The position numbers and the translations under genes are program-made. Shown in pieces: positions 16,326 through 23,611 of a stretch of DNA of 27,381 bases. Each line of letters opens with the position of its first letter. The stretch's first letter is position 1. Source of the DNA: CAYRYU01 sp964428355 (GTDB lineage Bacteria; Muiribacteriota; Ozemobacteria; Ozemobacterales; Ozemobacteraceae); contig CAYRYU010000098.1 of assembly GCA_964428355.1 (NCBI GenBank), forward strand, positions 1 through 27,381. The letters are read 5' to 3'. Under the pieces are notes generated by a model. It saw only the letters and a list, made by a program, of their open reading frames with translations, had not been told where the DNA came from and ran no database searches.

Positions 16326-17081
16326 ATGATGCCGGAGAACAGGTCCCGAAAAGCTTCGCCATCCGGGCGAAAACGGGACACGCCGCCATCCGTGGCCGAC
16401 AGGTCCGGGGGGATCCTTGTCATCCTTTTCGTCCTCCTTCTCCTTTTCGGAGGCGGCATCGGAGGCTCCCTGTATCTTGGCTCGGCCGCCAATGACCGGA
16501 TAGAAGCCCAGATCATCTCCGGGAAATCCCTGATCGACCAGGAAAAGACGGCCGATGCGATCAAGGAGTTCATAGCCGCGGAAGGCGGGTTCTCCGCCCT
16601 GACCTCGTTTTTCCGCTCCGTTTCGGCTTTCCGTGGGAAGACATTCACCCCCATCGAGGATATCCGCCTGCTGGTCGTGACTTCGGCCCTTCTCAAGATC
16701 TACGAGGAAGCTTTCGAGATGCGCCCGGCGAAAGAATGGGTCGAGACCGCCGAAGCACGGATCCCGAATCTCAGCGCGTCAGATGCCCTCGAGTTGAAAC
16801 AGCTCGTATCGACCGGGCGGGAAATCTCGGACCTCTGTTCCCAGTTCCAGGCAGGGAAACACTCCGAGGTCATGAGAGGCCTTCTGACAGCTGAAAAGAA
16901 TGCCCTCCCCCAGGACCAGGATTTCTTCATCCAGGAAATCCGGACGCTTATCGCCTGCGGCAAGGAAATGAACGAGCCCGACATCCTCAACCGCGCGCGG
17001 GAGATGTTGTTCTTCCTGTCCTTCGAAGCGGGGATCAAGAACAAGCGTATCGACCAGCTCTGGGGCATCCTGAACCGCTGA
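16326..17081 (+). CDS. Single-span membrane protein with helical C-terminal domain, unknown
   Basis: A 251-residue protein: about 27 polar, basic N-terminal residues, one membrane helix (about 29-51, ILVILFVLLLLFGGGIGGSLYLG), then a helix-rich region (IISGKSLIDQEKTADAIKEFIAAEGG and following) with the look of tetratricopeptide-type repeats. No catalytic motif is visible. It likely places a helical scaffold outside the cytoplasm. Two adjacent ATG codons (16326, 16329) start it and no clear ribosome site is seen. It follows the DUF2225 gene, whose C-terminal part is also TPR-like, so the two may act together; that is inference. Codon use matches the neighbours. Confidence 0.75.
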   Translation: MMPENRSRKASPSGRKRDTPPSVADRSGGILVILFVLLLLFGGGIGGSLYLGSAANDRIEAQIISGKSLIDQEKTADAIKEFIAAEGGFSALTSFFRSVSAFRGKTFTPIEDIRLLVVTSALLKIYEEAFEMRPAKEWVETAEARIPNLSASDALELKQLVSTGREISDLCSQFQAGKHSEVMRGLLTAEKNALPQDQDFFIQEIRTLIACGKEMNEPDILNRAREMLFFLSFEAGIKNKRIDQLWGILNR

Positions 17082-17104
17082 CCCGGAGTTTCCCGGGCCG
17101 GGTC
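17080..17104. terminator. GC-rich hairpin between convergent genes
   Basis: GACCCGG at the end of the plus-strand gene pairs with CCGGGTC, giving a 7-bp stem with an 11-base loop in the 24 bases between two converging genes. No U-tract follows on either strand, so a role as bidirectional terminator is only suggested by position. Confidence 0.35.
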
Positions 17105-17105
17105 C

Positions 17106-17495
17106 TCACGGCTTCCTTATCCGCTCCGCAAGGCGCCAAAGGCCGATCAAACGGGCTTCCAGACGTTCGAAGGCCTCGGCCTCGATTCCGAGCCGGAGGG
17201 CGAGCCGTTTCACGAAGTCCCGCTCGTTGACCGAATACTCGCCGTCGCACCGGGCCAGGAAGATGCAGTCCTTGATGATAAGAAGCGCAAGTTCGGGAGA
17301 GACGGTTCCCGAATCGAGGAATGTCAGATCGGTCGGAACGTCCGCCCAGAGAACCCGTTCCTCGATTCCCAGGACCTCCGCCTGGAGGTTGATGAAATCG
17401 ACTTCCTCTGGGAGGATCTTCCCGTCCGTGAGGGCTGTGATGATCAGACATGTCAGATAGGTCCTTCCCAGCGAACCCGAAAGAGGTTCCTTCAT
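17106..17495 (-). CDS. TerB-like (tellurite-resistance/DjlA-type) helical domain protein
   Basis: A 129-residue all-helical protein. Two internal repeats carry the DG-hx-E pattern typical of TerB/DjlA-like domains: ALTDGKILPEEVDFINLQAEVLGI and ARCDGEYSVNERDFVKRLALRLGI. Acidic residues at these sites bind metal in TerB. The chain is close to a single-domain length. No other ter genes are nearby, so a tellurite role is not indicated; TerB-like domains are common in stress and membrane-associated systems of unknown action. GGGAGG lies 7 bases before the ATG, and a TTGACG/TATTCT promoter with a 17-base spacer sits about 80 bases upstream. It is transcribed away from the synthetase-like gene. Confidence 0.7.
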   Translation of the reverse strand: MKEPLSGSLGRTYLTCLIITALTDGKILPEEVDFINLQAEVLGIEERVLWADVPTDLTFLDSGTVSPELALLIIKDCIFLARCDGEYSVNERDFVKRLALRLGIEAEAFERLEARLIGLWRLAERIRKP

Positions 17496-17578
17496 CCGGT
17501 GGCCTCCCGATCAGATTGTCTCAGCGGCCCCTTCCCTGGAGAAATTCCGGACTCCGGGACATCCGGCCGACACCTCCA

Positions 17579-17607
17579 AGAATATTACTTGCTCCCGATA
17601 ACGTCAA
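17579..17607 (-). promoter_or_regulatory. Candidate sigma70-type promoter for the TerB-like gene
   Basis: On the minus strand TTGACG and TATTCT are separated by 17 bases. The -35 box matches five of six consensus positions, the -10 box four of six. The transcript would have a leader of about 75 bases. Its position also argues that the stretch before 17682 is intergenic rather than coding on the plus strand. Confidence 0.5.
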
Positions 17608-17681
17608 GAATCCGGCTTGTTCAATACCGGTTGGAAAACCTGTATCATTCCGACGGGCAGGAAACCGGAGGACGCAAGAAG

Positions 17682-18491
17682 GTGAAATTCAATCCCCACA
17701 GACTCGTCAAGGAAATCGGCCCCTGGGATCTGGGCATTGCCGCCCCCCTTACCCTGGAAGAAGACATCCCGCTCAGGTTCCAGCACGCATTCGAGGGGAA
17801 AGGCGTTGCCGTCGACCCCGGGATCCTGTCATATCCTCTTCCCCGGGATATCGCGCAGGAATACGGTCACGACGCCGTCAGGATCGCGGCCTTGACTGCC
17901 GGAAGGAATCCGATTTCCGACCGGCTTCTCGAATCCGCCCTTTCCTGGGCCGCAAAGGTCTTCCTGACCGCTCTTAACGGTTCGCGCGGCCAAAGCCCGG
18001 GGAACCCGCATTCCGGGAAGTCCGGGATCTGGCTGGCGGCAGTCTTCGCAGCCAGGGACCATGTTCTCGAGCGGGGAAGGCCGTACCCCGCCTTTGCGGG
18101 GCTCAGAAAAGCCTGGAACTCGGAACCCCTCGACCTCGCAGCCCGCAGGAAAGAAGCTGTTTTCGGCCTGACCGCCATCCAGGCTTTCGCGCCCGTGTTT
18201 TCCCGCCATCTGCTCGAGAGAACGGTCGGATGGCCGCCCCCATCCCTGGAAAAACAGGCCGGTCAATTTGCCCCATCGAAGGCGATAAGGGTATCATTCG
18301 GGAAAGGCGGCTGGAGGTGGATCGTGGTCGACGGGGAAAAATTCGACCGGGATCCGGTCGGTTGCCTCTGCAAACTCGAATGGCCGGGAAATGAACGGCC
18401 CGAAAGGAGGATGACGGTTCTCCGTCTGCCGCAAGGATGGAAAATCTCCCTGGACCCACCCCCAAAGAGCGCAGGCAGATCCTCATCCTGA
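17682..18491 (+). CDS. Orphan class I aminoacyl-tRNA-synthetase-like C-terminal protein
   Basis: About 269 residues. The order of weak motifs resembles the region after the KMSKS loop of leucyl-type class I synthetases: GKGVAVDPGILSYPLPRDIA then YGHDAVRIAALTAGRNPISDRLLESA, as in the synthetase segment with VDP, YGADAxR and a WxxxGVxGA stretch. Further on comes IQAFAPVFSRHLLERTVGWPPPSLEK, like the APxxPHxxEElW...WP block of the anticodon-binding helical bundle. Last is IRVSFGKGGWRWIVVDGEKF, like the C-terminal strand that reads VQVNGxxR. No HIGH or KMSKS sequence and no Rossmann catalytic core precede it. I chose the GTG at 17682 because GGAGG lies 10 bases upstream; a longer reading from 17499 crosses a region that appears to be promoter DNA. 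The frame is intact. It may bind tRNA or be a decayed paralogue. Homology is inferred from motif order, so identity is tentative. Confidence 0.55.
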   Translation: MKFNPHRLVKEIGPWDLGIAAPLTLEEDIPLRFQHAFEGKGVAVDPGILSYPLPRDIAQEYGHDAVRIAALTAGRNPISDRLLESALSWAAKVFLTALNGSRGQSPGNPHSGKSGIWLAAVFAARDHVLERGRPYPAFAGLRKAWNSEPLDLAARRKEAVFGLTAIQAFAPVFSRHLLERTVGWPPPSLEKQAGQFAPSKAIRVSFGKGGWRWIVVDGEKFDRDPVGCLCKLEWPGNERPERRMTVLRLPQGWKISLDPPPKSAGRSSS

Positions 18492-18853
18492 CGCTGGTCT
18501 CGATGGGAGTGACGTTCATCCTCGTTCTCTGGCCACAGGTAATGACTCCCGACCTGGCGGTCAACCCTGGAAAGGCCACCATATCGGTTCGTGAGGACGA
18601 CCAGGGCCGCCTCTGGGCTTCGGAGATCATCGAAACCGGCCCCATCTCCCCGTCGAAGGTGAGGATCAACAACGCCTCCCGTGAATTCCTTCTCGCCTGC
18701 CCCGGAATCGGACCGGTTCTCGCGAATGCGATCCTCCAGGAACGTTTGGGAGGCCGATTCCGGAGCTGGGATGACCTTCAAGAGCGGGTTTCCGGTCTCG
18801 GTCCCGCCAAGATCGAGGTCCTGAAAGGAGCGGGTGTGGAGCTCGACCCATGA
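18437..18853 (+). CDS. ComEA-like helix-hairpin-helix membrane protein
   Basis: A 138-residue protein with one N-terminal membrane helix (about residues 14-32, ILILTLVSMGVTFILVLWP), a spacer, and a C-terminal ComEA-type HhH domain (about 75-135): RINNASREFLLACPGIGPVLANAIL followed by GGRFRSWDDLQERVSGLGPAKIEVLK. These match the NxAS..L...PGIG..LA..I and F....DL..V.GiG pattern of ComEA. ComEA binds DNA in the periplasm during uptake for transformation; related HhH proteins also occur in other roles. No comEC or other competence genes are in the window. The ATG overlaps the previous gene by 55 bases; it is kept because later ATGs would break the membrane helix, and AAGG precedes it. The stop overlaps the MobB-like gene as ATGA. 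Confidence 0.82.
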   Translation: MENLPGPTPKERRQILILTLVSMGVTFILVLWPQVMTPDLAVNPGKATISVREDDQGRLWASEIIETGPISPSKVRINNASREFLLACPGIGPVLANAILQERLGGRFRSWDDLQERVSGLGPAKIEVLKGAGVELDP

Positions 18854-19332
18854 ACGGAGAGAAGAAGACAAAGGTGATAAGGGTTTTGGGCCGTTCCGAG
18901 AGCGGGAAGACGACATTCATCGATTCTTTGATCCCCCAACTGAAGCCCATGCGGGTGGGGGTGATCAAACATTCCCGGCACTCTATGGACAATCCTCCAA
19001 CGACAAAAGACACCGGCAAACATTTCGCTTCGGGAGCGGTCCTCAGCGCGGGAATCTTTTCCGGGGGCGGCGAGATCTTCTTCCAGGGCGAGGAGATCCC
19101 TCTCCATGACCTGATCCGCGTGTTCGAACCCCACGTCGACCTGATACTGCTCGAGGGTGCCAGGGGCTGGGTCTGCCCCACCATCCTGCTTGGGGAGATG
19201 CCCCCTGAATCCTTCCTCGGGGACGTGGTCCTCAACCTCCCCCCCAAGCCCCGGCTTTCCCCCGAAACTCTCGCCGAGATCCGCAGGTTCATCAACCTTT
19301 TCCTCGTCACCCGGGACGGCGGAAAACCATGA
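18850..19332 (+). CDS. mobB: MobB-like molybdopterin-guanine dinucleotide biosynthesis protein B
   Basis: A 160-residue P-loop protein. GRSESGKTT (about residues 14-22) is the nucleotide-binding loop, followed by MRVGVIKHSRHSMDNPPTTKDTGKHFASGA, which matches the MobB pattern of KH...D...KD...HxxAGA, and VDLILLEGARG, matching the MobB DLVLVEG strand. MobB binds GTP and assists MobA in attaching GMP to molybdopterin. The length fits the family (about 160-175). There are no other molybdenum cofactor genes in the window. It overlaps the ComEA-like gene by 4 bases, so the two are likely co-translated although no shared function is evident. Confidence 0.87.
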   Translation: MNGEKKTKVIRVLGRSESGKTTFIDSLIPQLKPMRVGVIKHSRHSMDNPPTTKDTGKHFASGAVLSAGIFSGGGEIFFQGEEIPLHDLIRVFEPHVDLILLEGARGWVCPTILLGEMPPESFLGDVVLNLPPKPRLSPETLAEIRRFINLFLVTRDGGKP

Positions 19333-19384
19333 AAAAAGCGGCTGGCCCCTTCATCCGGCAAGTCGTCGCATCAGAGGAGAAACC

Positions 19385-19465
19385 ATGCTGGACTTGATGT
19401 TCTTGATTGGAATCGGGGTTCTGATCCTGCTTTGGGTTTCCAAGTCCGACGATTCCGGAAAGTAA
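19385..19465 (+). CDS. 26-residue single-helix membrane peptide
   Basis: A short reading frame encoding a peptide that starts MLDLMFLIGIGVLILLWVSK and ends in DDSGK. It is one hydrophobic helix with a charged C-terminal tail. AGAGGAGA lies before the ATG with about 5 bases of spacing, a better ribosome site than several long genes here have. It follows MobB by 52 bases and is cut off from the next sequence by the assembly gap 22 bases after its stop. Its function is unknown; such peptides can regulate membrane complexes or be toxins. The strong ribosome site and membrane-like composition support it, but no homologue is known to me. Confidence 0.5.
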   Translation: MLDLMFLIGIGVLILLWVSKSDDSGK

Positions 19466-19487
19466 CATCCGGAAACTGACCCCCGAT

Positions 19488-19587
19488 NNNNNNNNNNNNN
19501 NNNNNNNNNNNNNNNNNNNNNNNNNNNNNNNNNNNNNNNNNNNNNNNNNNNNNNNNNNNNNNNNNNNNNNNNNNNNNNNNNNNNNNN
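19488..19587. other. Assembly gap of 100 N
   Basis: Exactly 100 N, the usual placeholder for a scaffold join of unknown size. The sequences on the two sides read as separate genes converging on the gap, so genes may be missing here. Confidence 0.99.
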
Positions 19588-19600
19588 GGAAAACCCGGGG

Positions 19601-20644
19601 TCAGTCGGCAACGTGGTAGATGAACAGAAGGACGTCATCGGGAAGGACATATTCCCGGAACTCCTCTTCCCCCGAGTAAATCGGAGCCCACCATTCTTTC
19701 GCTCCATCCTCCTCGTTGGCCTTCCGGCCGCTCACGAATTTGCGCAGCAGGTTTTCGAGCGCTTTCGGGCTGGAATACTCCTTGTTGTAGCTGATTAGGG
19801 AAACCACCCCCGCCGGGTACTCCTCCACCGTGAACATGGCTTCGGCCGGCTTCCTCAGCAATTCGAGCTCATCGGGAACGAGCGAGAGAAGCGGGGGGAC
19901 ATTGCCGGTGCGGCAGCCGAAAACTCTGACATCCTTTATCAGTGACTTTTCCACCTTGATGGTGTCGGAGGCCAGGAATCCGGAACGGGCAATCCGGCCT
20001 TCGCAATCGGTAAATATCCGATCATCGCTTCGAGGGAAGTAGTCGAGGGAGAAGATTTCGGGGTGGACTTCCAGTTGCCGGTATTCCGGGTCATCAGGCT
20101 CCGCGCCTTCGGGGGAACCACTCCGGACGAATTTTTCCATGACGAACTTTCCGTCGACGGGCAACTCGGGAATCCTCTTGCCGTCTTCAAAGGGTGCGTA
20201 GATGAAGGGAAGGGGTGTTTCGCCCGGGGGAGTCATTTGCATGAATCCTCCGAACGCGTATCCCTCGTCCTTTCCCACGCGTACCCGGAACCAGCATGAC
20301 TTCTTCCCTTCGATCGTCTCCTCTTCCCCGGTTGAATCGAGAACGATCACCTGGGCATCCCTTTTCAAGGTCATGATCTTGTTTCCCTTCACCGAAGGCT
20401 TGTCGCGAAGGGTGAGCCCGGACGGGGCCGCCACGGTCCCGGGTTGGAGCGCGATGTATTCCCCGTCATCCCAGGTCTGGAAATAACCCCTGACCGTCTT
20501 TCCGTCCGAAAGGGTGAATTCGCACCCGATGAAAAAGGAGGAGGCGAGACTCCCGTAGGAAACGTGGGAGAGGCCAAGGAGGAAGATCGTCAGGAAGACA
20601 GTTCCCAAGAGTCTTGCAGTTCCGGATCGGGCGGTGTTGATCAT
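19601..20644 (-). CDS. Exported protein with SH3b-like domain, unknown function
   Basis: A 347-residue protein. The N-terminus is a signal peptide (RLLGTVFLTIFLLGLSHVSYG). The next part, about residues 75-135, reads LTLRDKPSVKGNKIMTLKRDAQVIVLDS with CWFRVRVGKDEGYAFGGFMQ after it, the LRxxPs...i..l..g..v.v...W..V....G.Y pattern of bacterial SH3 domains, which often bind peptidoglycan or other cell wall parts. The C-terminal 200 residues are not recognised; they contain cysteines and an acidic surface. It is expected in the periplasm or at the cell surface. AAAGG precedes the ATG by 8 bases and a good promoter lies about 45-75 bases upstream. The gene ends 13 bases before the assembly gap. Confidence 0.7.
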   Translation of the reverse strand: MINTARSGTARLLGTVFLTIFLLGLSHVSYGSLASSFFIGCEFTLSDGKTVRGYFQTWDDGEYIALQPGTVAAPSGLTLRDKPSVKGNKIMTLKRDAQVIVLDSTGEEETIEGKKSCWFRVRVGKDEGYAFGGFMQMTPPGETPLPFIYAPFEDGKRIPELPVDGKFVMEKFVRSGSPEGAEPDDPEYRQLEVHPEIFSLDYFPRSDDRIFTDCEGRIARSGFLASDTIKVEKSLIKDVRVFGCRTGNVPPLLSLVPDELELLRKPAEAMFTVEEYPAGVVSLISYNKEYSSPKALENLLRKFVSGRKANEEDGAKEWWAPIYSGEEEFREYVLPDDVLLFIYHVAD

Positions 20645-20688
20645 TATCGTTGCCTTTCATCAAGGTTGAATCGGGTTGCACGTTCGTG

Positions 20689-20717
20689 ATTAAACCCGAT
20701 GGAGAGACAACTGTCAA
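20689..20717 (-). promoter_or_regulatory. Sigma70-type promoter of the SH3b-like gene
   Basis: On the minus strand TTGACA (perfect -35) and TTTAAT (five of six -10) are separated by exactly 17 bases. The implied start lies about 40 bases before the ATG at 20644. This is the best promoter match in the window and shows that the SH3b-like gene is a unit of its own. Confidence 0.7.
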
Positions 20718-20753
20718 ATCAGGAGGGGCTCCCCGAATCAGCAAGCATTTGAG

Positions 20754-21551
20754 TCAGCCGCCGGCGGAGCGGTAACCGGAAATGGCGAGTTTCCAGAAAA
20801 CCCGCGAAAGAAAAAGGCCCGCAACCGAAATGAGAAGACCCAGGGCGAGAACCCAGGGCTCCTCACCCATCACGAGCGTCCGGGCGGGGACGGTAACCAC
20901 GAAACCCACCGGGACGATCGCATAGAACAATCCCCGAAGAGGCCTGGGATAGATGTCAACAGGATACCGGCAAAGTCCGAAAAGGCTCCAGAGGAGATCC
21001 GACAGGTTCTCCATCTTCTCGAACCAGACGGTCAATGCCATGAAAAGGAGAAAAACGGAGTAGATGATGACGAAGCTGCAAAGGATTGCCACCCCGAAAC
21101 CCGCCACCCGAAGCGGGTTCAGGGAAAGACCCCCGGAAAGGACAAGCCCCCACAAAAGAACCTGGGCGGCCAGAAAACTTCCAAGCTCGTCGAAAGAAAG
21201 CCTTCGAAAGGAGAGAATGAACTGGGCCGATACCGGCTTGCAGAGCACCAGGTCGAGCTGGCCCGAGTTCACGAGTTGGTCGATGGATTCGAGGTTCGGG
21301 TACAGGAAGATGAAATGCAGGGAGAAAACCGTCATGAACACAGCATAGAAAGCCAGCATCTGGTTCATCTCCCAGCCCGCGATCTTTTCGGCAACGGTGA
21401 AGAAGAGAGCATACTGGATCAGGCCGAAAGTGAAATCGATCCCGTTGGCGGCAAGTCCGAGAAGGAAACTCGTCCGGTATTCCATCGCCTGTATCAGCGT
21501 TGCCCTCCAGGACTGCCGGATGATCTTCAGGTGACGGCCAACTTCCCCCAT
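20754..21551 (-). CDS. ABC-2 type transporter permease, DUF990 family
   Basis: A 265-residue integral membrane protein with about six hydrophobic segments. The N-terminal part MEYRTSFLLGLAANGIDFTFGLIQYALFF and the SIDQLVNSGQLDLVLCKPVS block match the DUF990 group of ABC-2 permeases (the conserved ...I..G.LD..L.kPv..). A later FGLCRYPVDIYP block is also typical of this family. It would form one half of a membrane channel powered by the ATPase encoded two genes upstream. It starts 7 bases after the stop of its partner permease. The substrate is unknown; this family is often linked to export of lipids, polymers or drugs. Confidence 0.88.
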   Translation of the reverse strand: MGEVGRHLKIIRQSWRATLIQAMEYRTSFLLGLAANGIDFTFGLIQYALFFTVAEKIAGWEMNQMLAFYAVFMTVFSLHFIFLYPNLESIDQLVNSGQLDLVLCKPVSAQFILSFRRLSFDELGSFLAAQVLLWGLVLSGGLSLNPLRVAGFGVAILCSFVIIYSVFLLFMALTVWFEKMENLSDLLWSLFGLCRYPVDIYPRPLRGLFYAIVPVGFVVTVPARTLVMGEEPWVLALGLLISVAGLFLSRVFWKLAISGYRSAGG

Positions 21552-21558
21552 CTGTTTT

Positions 21559-22395
21559 TCAGCCCCCGTAAGCGGTATAGATCCGGAGACCCCGCCGCCA
21601 CATCAGTCGGAGCGTTACGAAAAAAGCCACACTCCAGGAGATTCCGACGACTGCCCCCGAAAGGATCTCCGAAGGGGTTATCCGGCCCCGGAGAACTTCC
21701 AGAGGGAAACTCAGGCAGTACCGGTAGGGCAAGGCATCGGTAAGGGGCCTGATCCAGGCGGGCATAGTCTCCAGGGGAACGACCATTCCGCCAAGGATTG
21801 CCCAGACGGCGGCATTGACCGTCAGGTTCAGGGTTTCGACGTGTTCGATCCAGAAACCCGTCGCCGCGAGCACAGTTGTCATGAGAAAACGCAGGATGAC
21901 TGCCAGCCCCAGGAGCATTCCAACGAAAAAGAGCCGGCCCGCCGAAAGATCAACCGGGGGAAGGAACTCGGCGAACCACCATCCCATCAACGCGATGACC
22001 GGAAGCAGATATGAAACCAGGACGGCTTTGAATGCCACACTCTTCGCGACATGGTGCCAGAGGGGATGGAGCGGCATGAGAAGGTGACGGTTGAGCGTTC
22101 CGTTGCGGATCTCCTCGGGGATGTCGTGGACGGTCCAGCAATACGTGAGGTTCATTACGAAAGGCATCAGGAGGTAATACAAAAAGTAGTCTCCGTCCCC
22201 GAATGAGGCCCCGGGAAGCCGCCGCACCGACCACCAGGTCAGAAGCAGGACAGTGGGCATGAGGAACCCATGAACCATCCGGATCAGGAGGCTTCCCCTG
22301 TAGGCCATGGCGACCTGCCAGTAAGCTTGTGTCAATCGCCAAAGCATCCGAAAGTTCGTTTTGGGAAGCAGACCATAACAATGGGGTAAGCTCAT
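21559..22395 (-). CDS. ABC-2 type transporter permease, second subunit
   Basis: About 278 residues with roughly six membrane helices. Conserved parts include LTQAYWQVAMAYRGSLLIRMVHGF at the start, the YYLLMPFVMNLTYCWTVHDIPEEIRNGTLNRHLLMPLHP segment (the I..G.L...L..P element of ABC-2 permeases), and TDALPYRYCLSFPLEVLRGRI near the end. It probably pairs with the following permease to form a heterodimer. I chose the ATG at 22395, just after the ATPase stop, since an upstream ATG at 22434 has its GGAGG directly against the start codon with no spacing. Confidence 0.85.
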   Translation of the reverse strand: MSLPHCYGLLPKTNFRMLWRLTQAYWQVAMAYRGSLLIRMVHGFLMPTVLLLTWWSVRRLPGASFGDGDYFLYYLLMPFVMNLTYCWTVHDIPEEIRNGTLNRHLLMPLHPLWHHVAKSVAFKAVLVSYLLPVIALMGWWFAEFLPPVDLSAGRLFFVGMLLGLAVILRFLMTTVLAATGFWIEHVETLNLTVNAAVWAILGGMVVPLETMPAWIRPLTDALPYRYCLSFPLEVLRGRITPSEILSGAVVGISWSVAFFVTLRLMWRRGLRIYTAYGG

Positions 22396-22402
22396 TCCAC
22401 GC

Positions 22403-23389
22403 TCACCTGCTCCGGAAAAGGTGGGCGATGGCATCCTCCAGTGGCGGCTCCTCCACGATCAGGTCGAGGATTTCCCCAGTGGCGTATAGCGCCCCAGCAG
22501 CCGTGCCCACTTCCTCTCGTGCCATTGAAATCGTGAACCGGACAGACTCCTGCTTGAGTACTTTTCCGAACCTGGCGGGATCGAAGCCCGGAGGTATCTG
22601 CCGGAATGTCACCGTCACCAGACGCTCGGGACGGGCCTGTTCCGAGAGCTTGTCGAGGGGCCCGTCGAAGACCTTCCGACCCCGGTTGATCGCCACGACC
22701 CGTTGGGCAAGGGCCGCCACATCCTCCATGTAATGCGAAGTCAGCATGATCGTGGGATGGAAACGGGCATGGTAATCTTTCAAAAACTGCCTGATCCTCT
22801 TTTGCATGAGGATATCCAGTCCGATGGTGGGTTCGTCGAGGAAGAGGATCCCGGGACGGTGAAGAAGGGCTGTGGCCAGCTCGCACCGCATCCTTTGCCC
22901 CAGCGACAGCTGGCGGGTCTGGATCTCGATGCATTCGGAAATCTCGAGCATCTCCACAAGTTCCGCCAATCGAACCCGGAACTCATCTTCCGGGATTTCA
23001 TACATTTCGCGATGTATCGCGAAGGCTTCCACGGGGGGGAGGTCCCACCACAGGTTCTGTTTCTGGCCCATGACCAGGGAAATCCGACGCAAGAAATCGA
23101 CATCCCGGTCGAACGGGGAAAAACCCATCACGGAAATCGTTCCCGACGTGGGGGCGATCAGCCCCGACAGCATCTTGAGAGTCGTTGTTTTTCCTGCTCC
23201 GTTTGGCCCGAGAAAACCCACGATCTCCCCTTCCCCGATCTCCATCGAAAGCTGGTCGACCGCAACCAGGGATTCGTAACGGGGCCAGAAGAATTGCCGA
23301 AGGCTCGCTTTCAGCCCTTCTTCCTTTCGCCTTACTGCGAAGGTTCGGCTCAATGAATCTGTTACGATCGTTGAAACGGTCCCAGCCAT
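22403..23389 (-). CDS. ABC transporter ATP-binding protein
   Basis: A 328-residue ATPase. Walker A is GPNGAGKTT at 61-69, a Q-loop follows (GQKQNLWW near 108), the signature is LSLGQRMRCE at 161-170 (a variant of LSGGQ), Walker B is ILFLDEPT with D185 and E186, and the switch His is H219 in LTSHY. The C-terminal 90 residues (about 240-328) form an extra regulatory-like domain. All catalytic elements are present. It drives the two permeases encoded just downstream. GAGGA precedes the start and a possible promoter lies upstream. The first gene of the operon, divergent from the phosphatase gene. Confidence 0.95.
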   Translation of the reverse strand: MAGTVSTIVTDSLSRTFAVRRKEEGLKASLRQFFWPRYESLVAVDQLSMEIGEGEIVGFLGPNGAGKTTTLKMLSGLIAPTSGTISVMGFSPFDRDVDFLRRISLVMGQKQNLWWDLPPVEAFAIHREMYEIPEDEFRVRLAELVEMLEISECIEIQTRQLSLGQRMRCELATALLHRPGILFLDEPTIGLDILMQKRIRQFLKDYHARFHPTIMLTSHYMEDVAALAQRVVAINRGRKVFDGPLDKLSEQARPERLVTVTFRQIPPGFDPARFGKVLKQESVRFTISMAREEVGTAAGALYATGEILDLIVEEPPLEDAIAHLFRSR

Positions 23390-23410
23390 TCCTCGCCCCC
23401 CGTGGAAGGC

Positions 23411-23438
23411 ATGATATCAGAGTTGATTGGAAGCGCAA
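23411..23438 (-). promoter_or_regulatory. Candidate promoter of the ABC transporter operon
   Basis: On the minus strand TTGCGC and TATCAT are separated by 16 bases, about 22 bases before the ATPase ATG. The -10 box matches five of six positions, the -35 box only three, so this is a moderate candidate. Confidence 0.4.
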
Positions 23439-23611
23439 GCTGCCGGCAACCGAGCGGTCCCCCCCCTCGTTGTTTTTCAAGATCGGAGCTACCGTTCGGG
23501 GCGGAAAATTTCCCCACCGAAACCGAAACCAGGGGAAAAATTCCCTGATTCCGCATGGAATTCTTTCACAATTCTCTTCGTTTGTTTATGTTTGGCAAGG
23601 TTCCTGGAGCC

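Noticed and set aside
17106..17495. Tellurite resistance operon
   Set aside because: Only one TerB-like domain gene occurs, with no TerC, TerD or TerZ genes around it.
17499..17681. N-terminal extension of the synthetase-like protein
   Set aside because: The 61 extra codons have no motif, include a likely promoter for the divergent TerB-like gene, and a GTG with GGAGG upstream lies at 17682.
18437..18853. Natural competence locus
   Set aside because: A single HhH gene with a membrane helix is not enough; comEC and other uptake genes are not in the window, and the pseudopilins are 13 kb away on another strand.
19329..19397. 22-codon frame overlapping the end of mobB by ATGA
   Set aside because: It has no ribosome site of its own and its product shows no helix or motif; the following frame at 19385 has a strong site and a clear hydrophobic helix.
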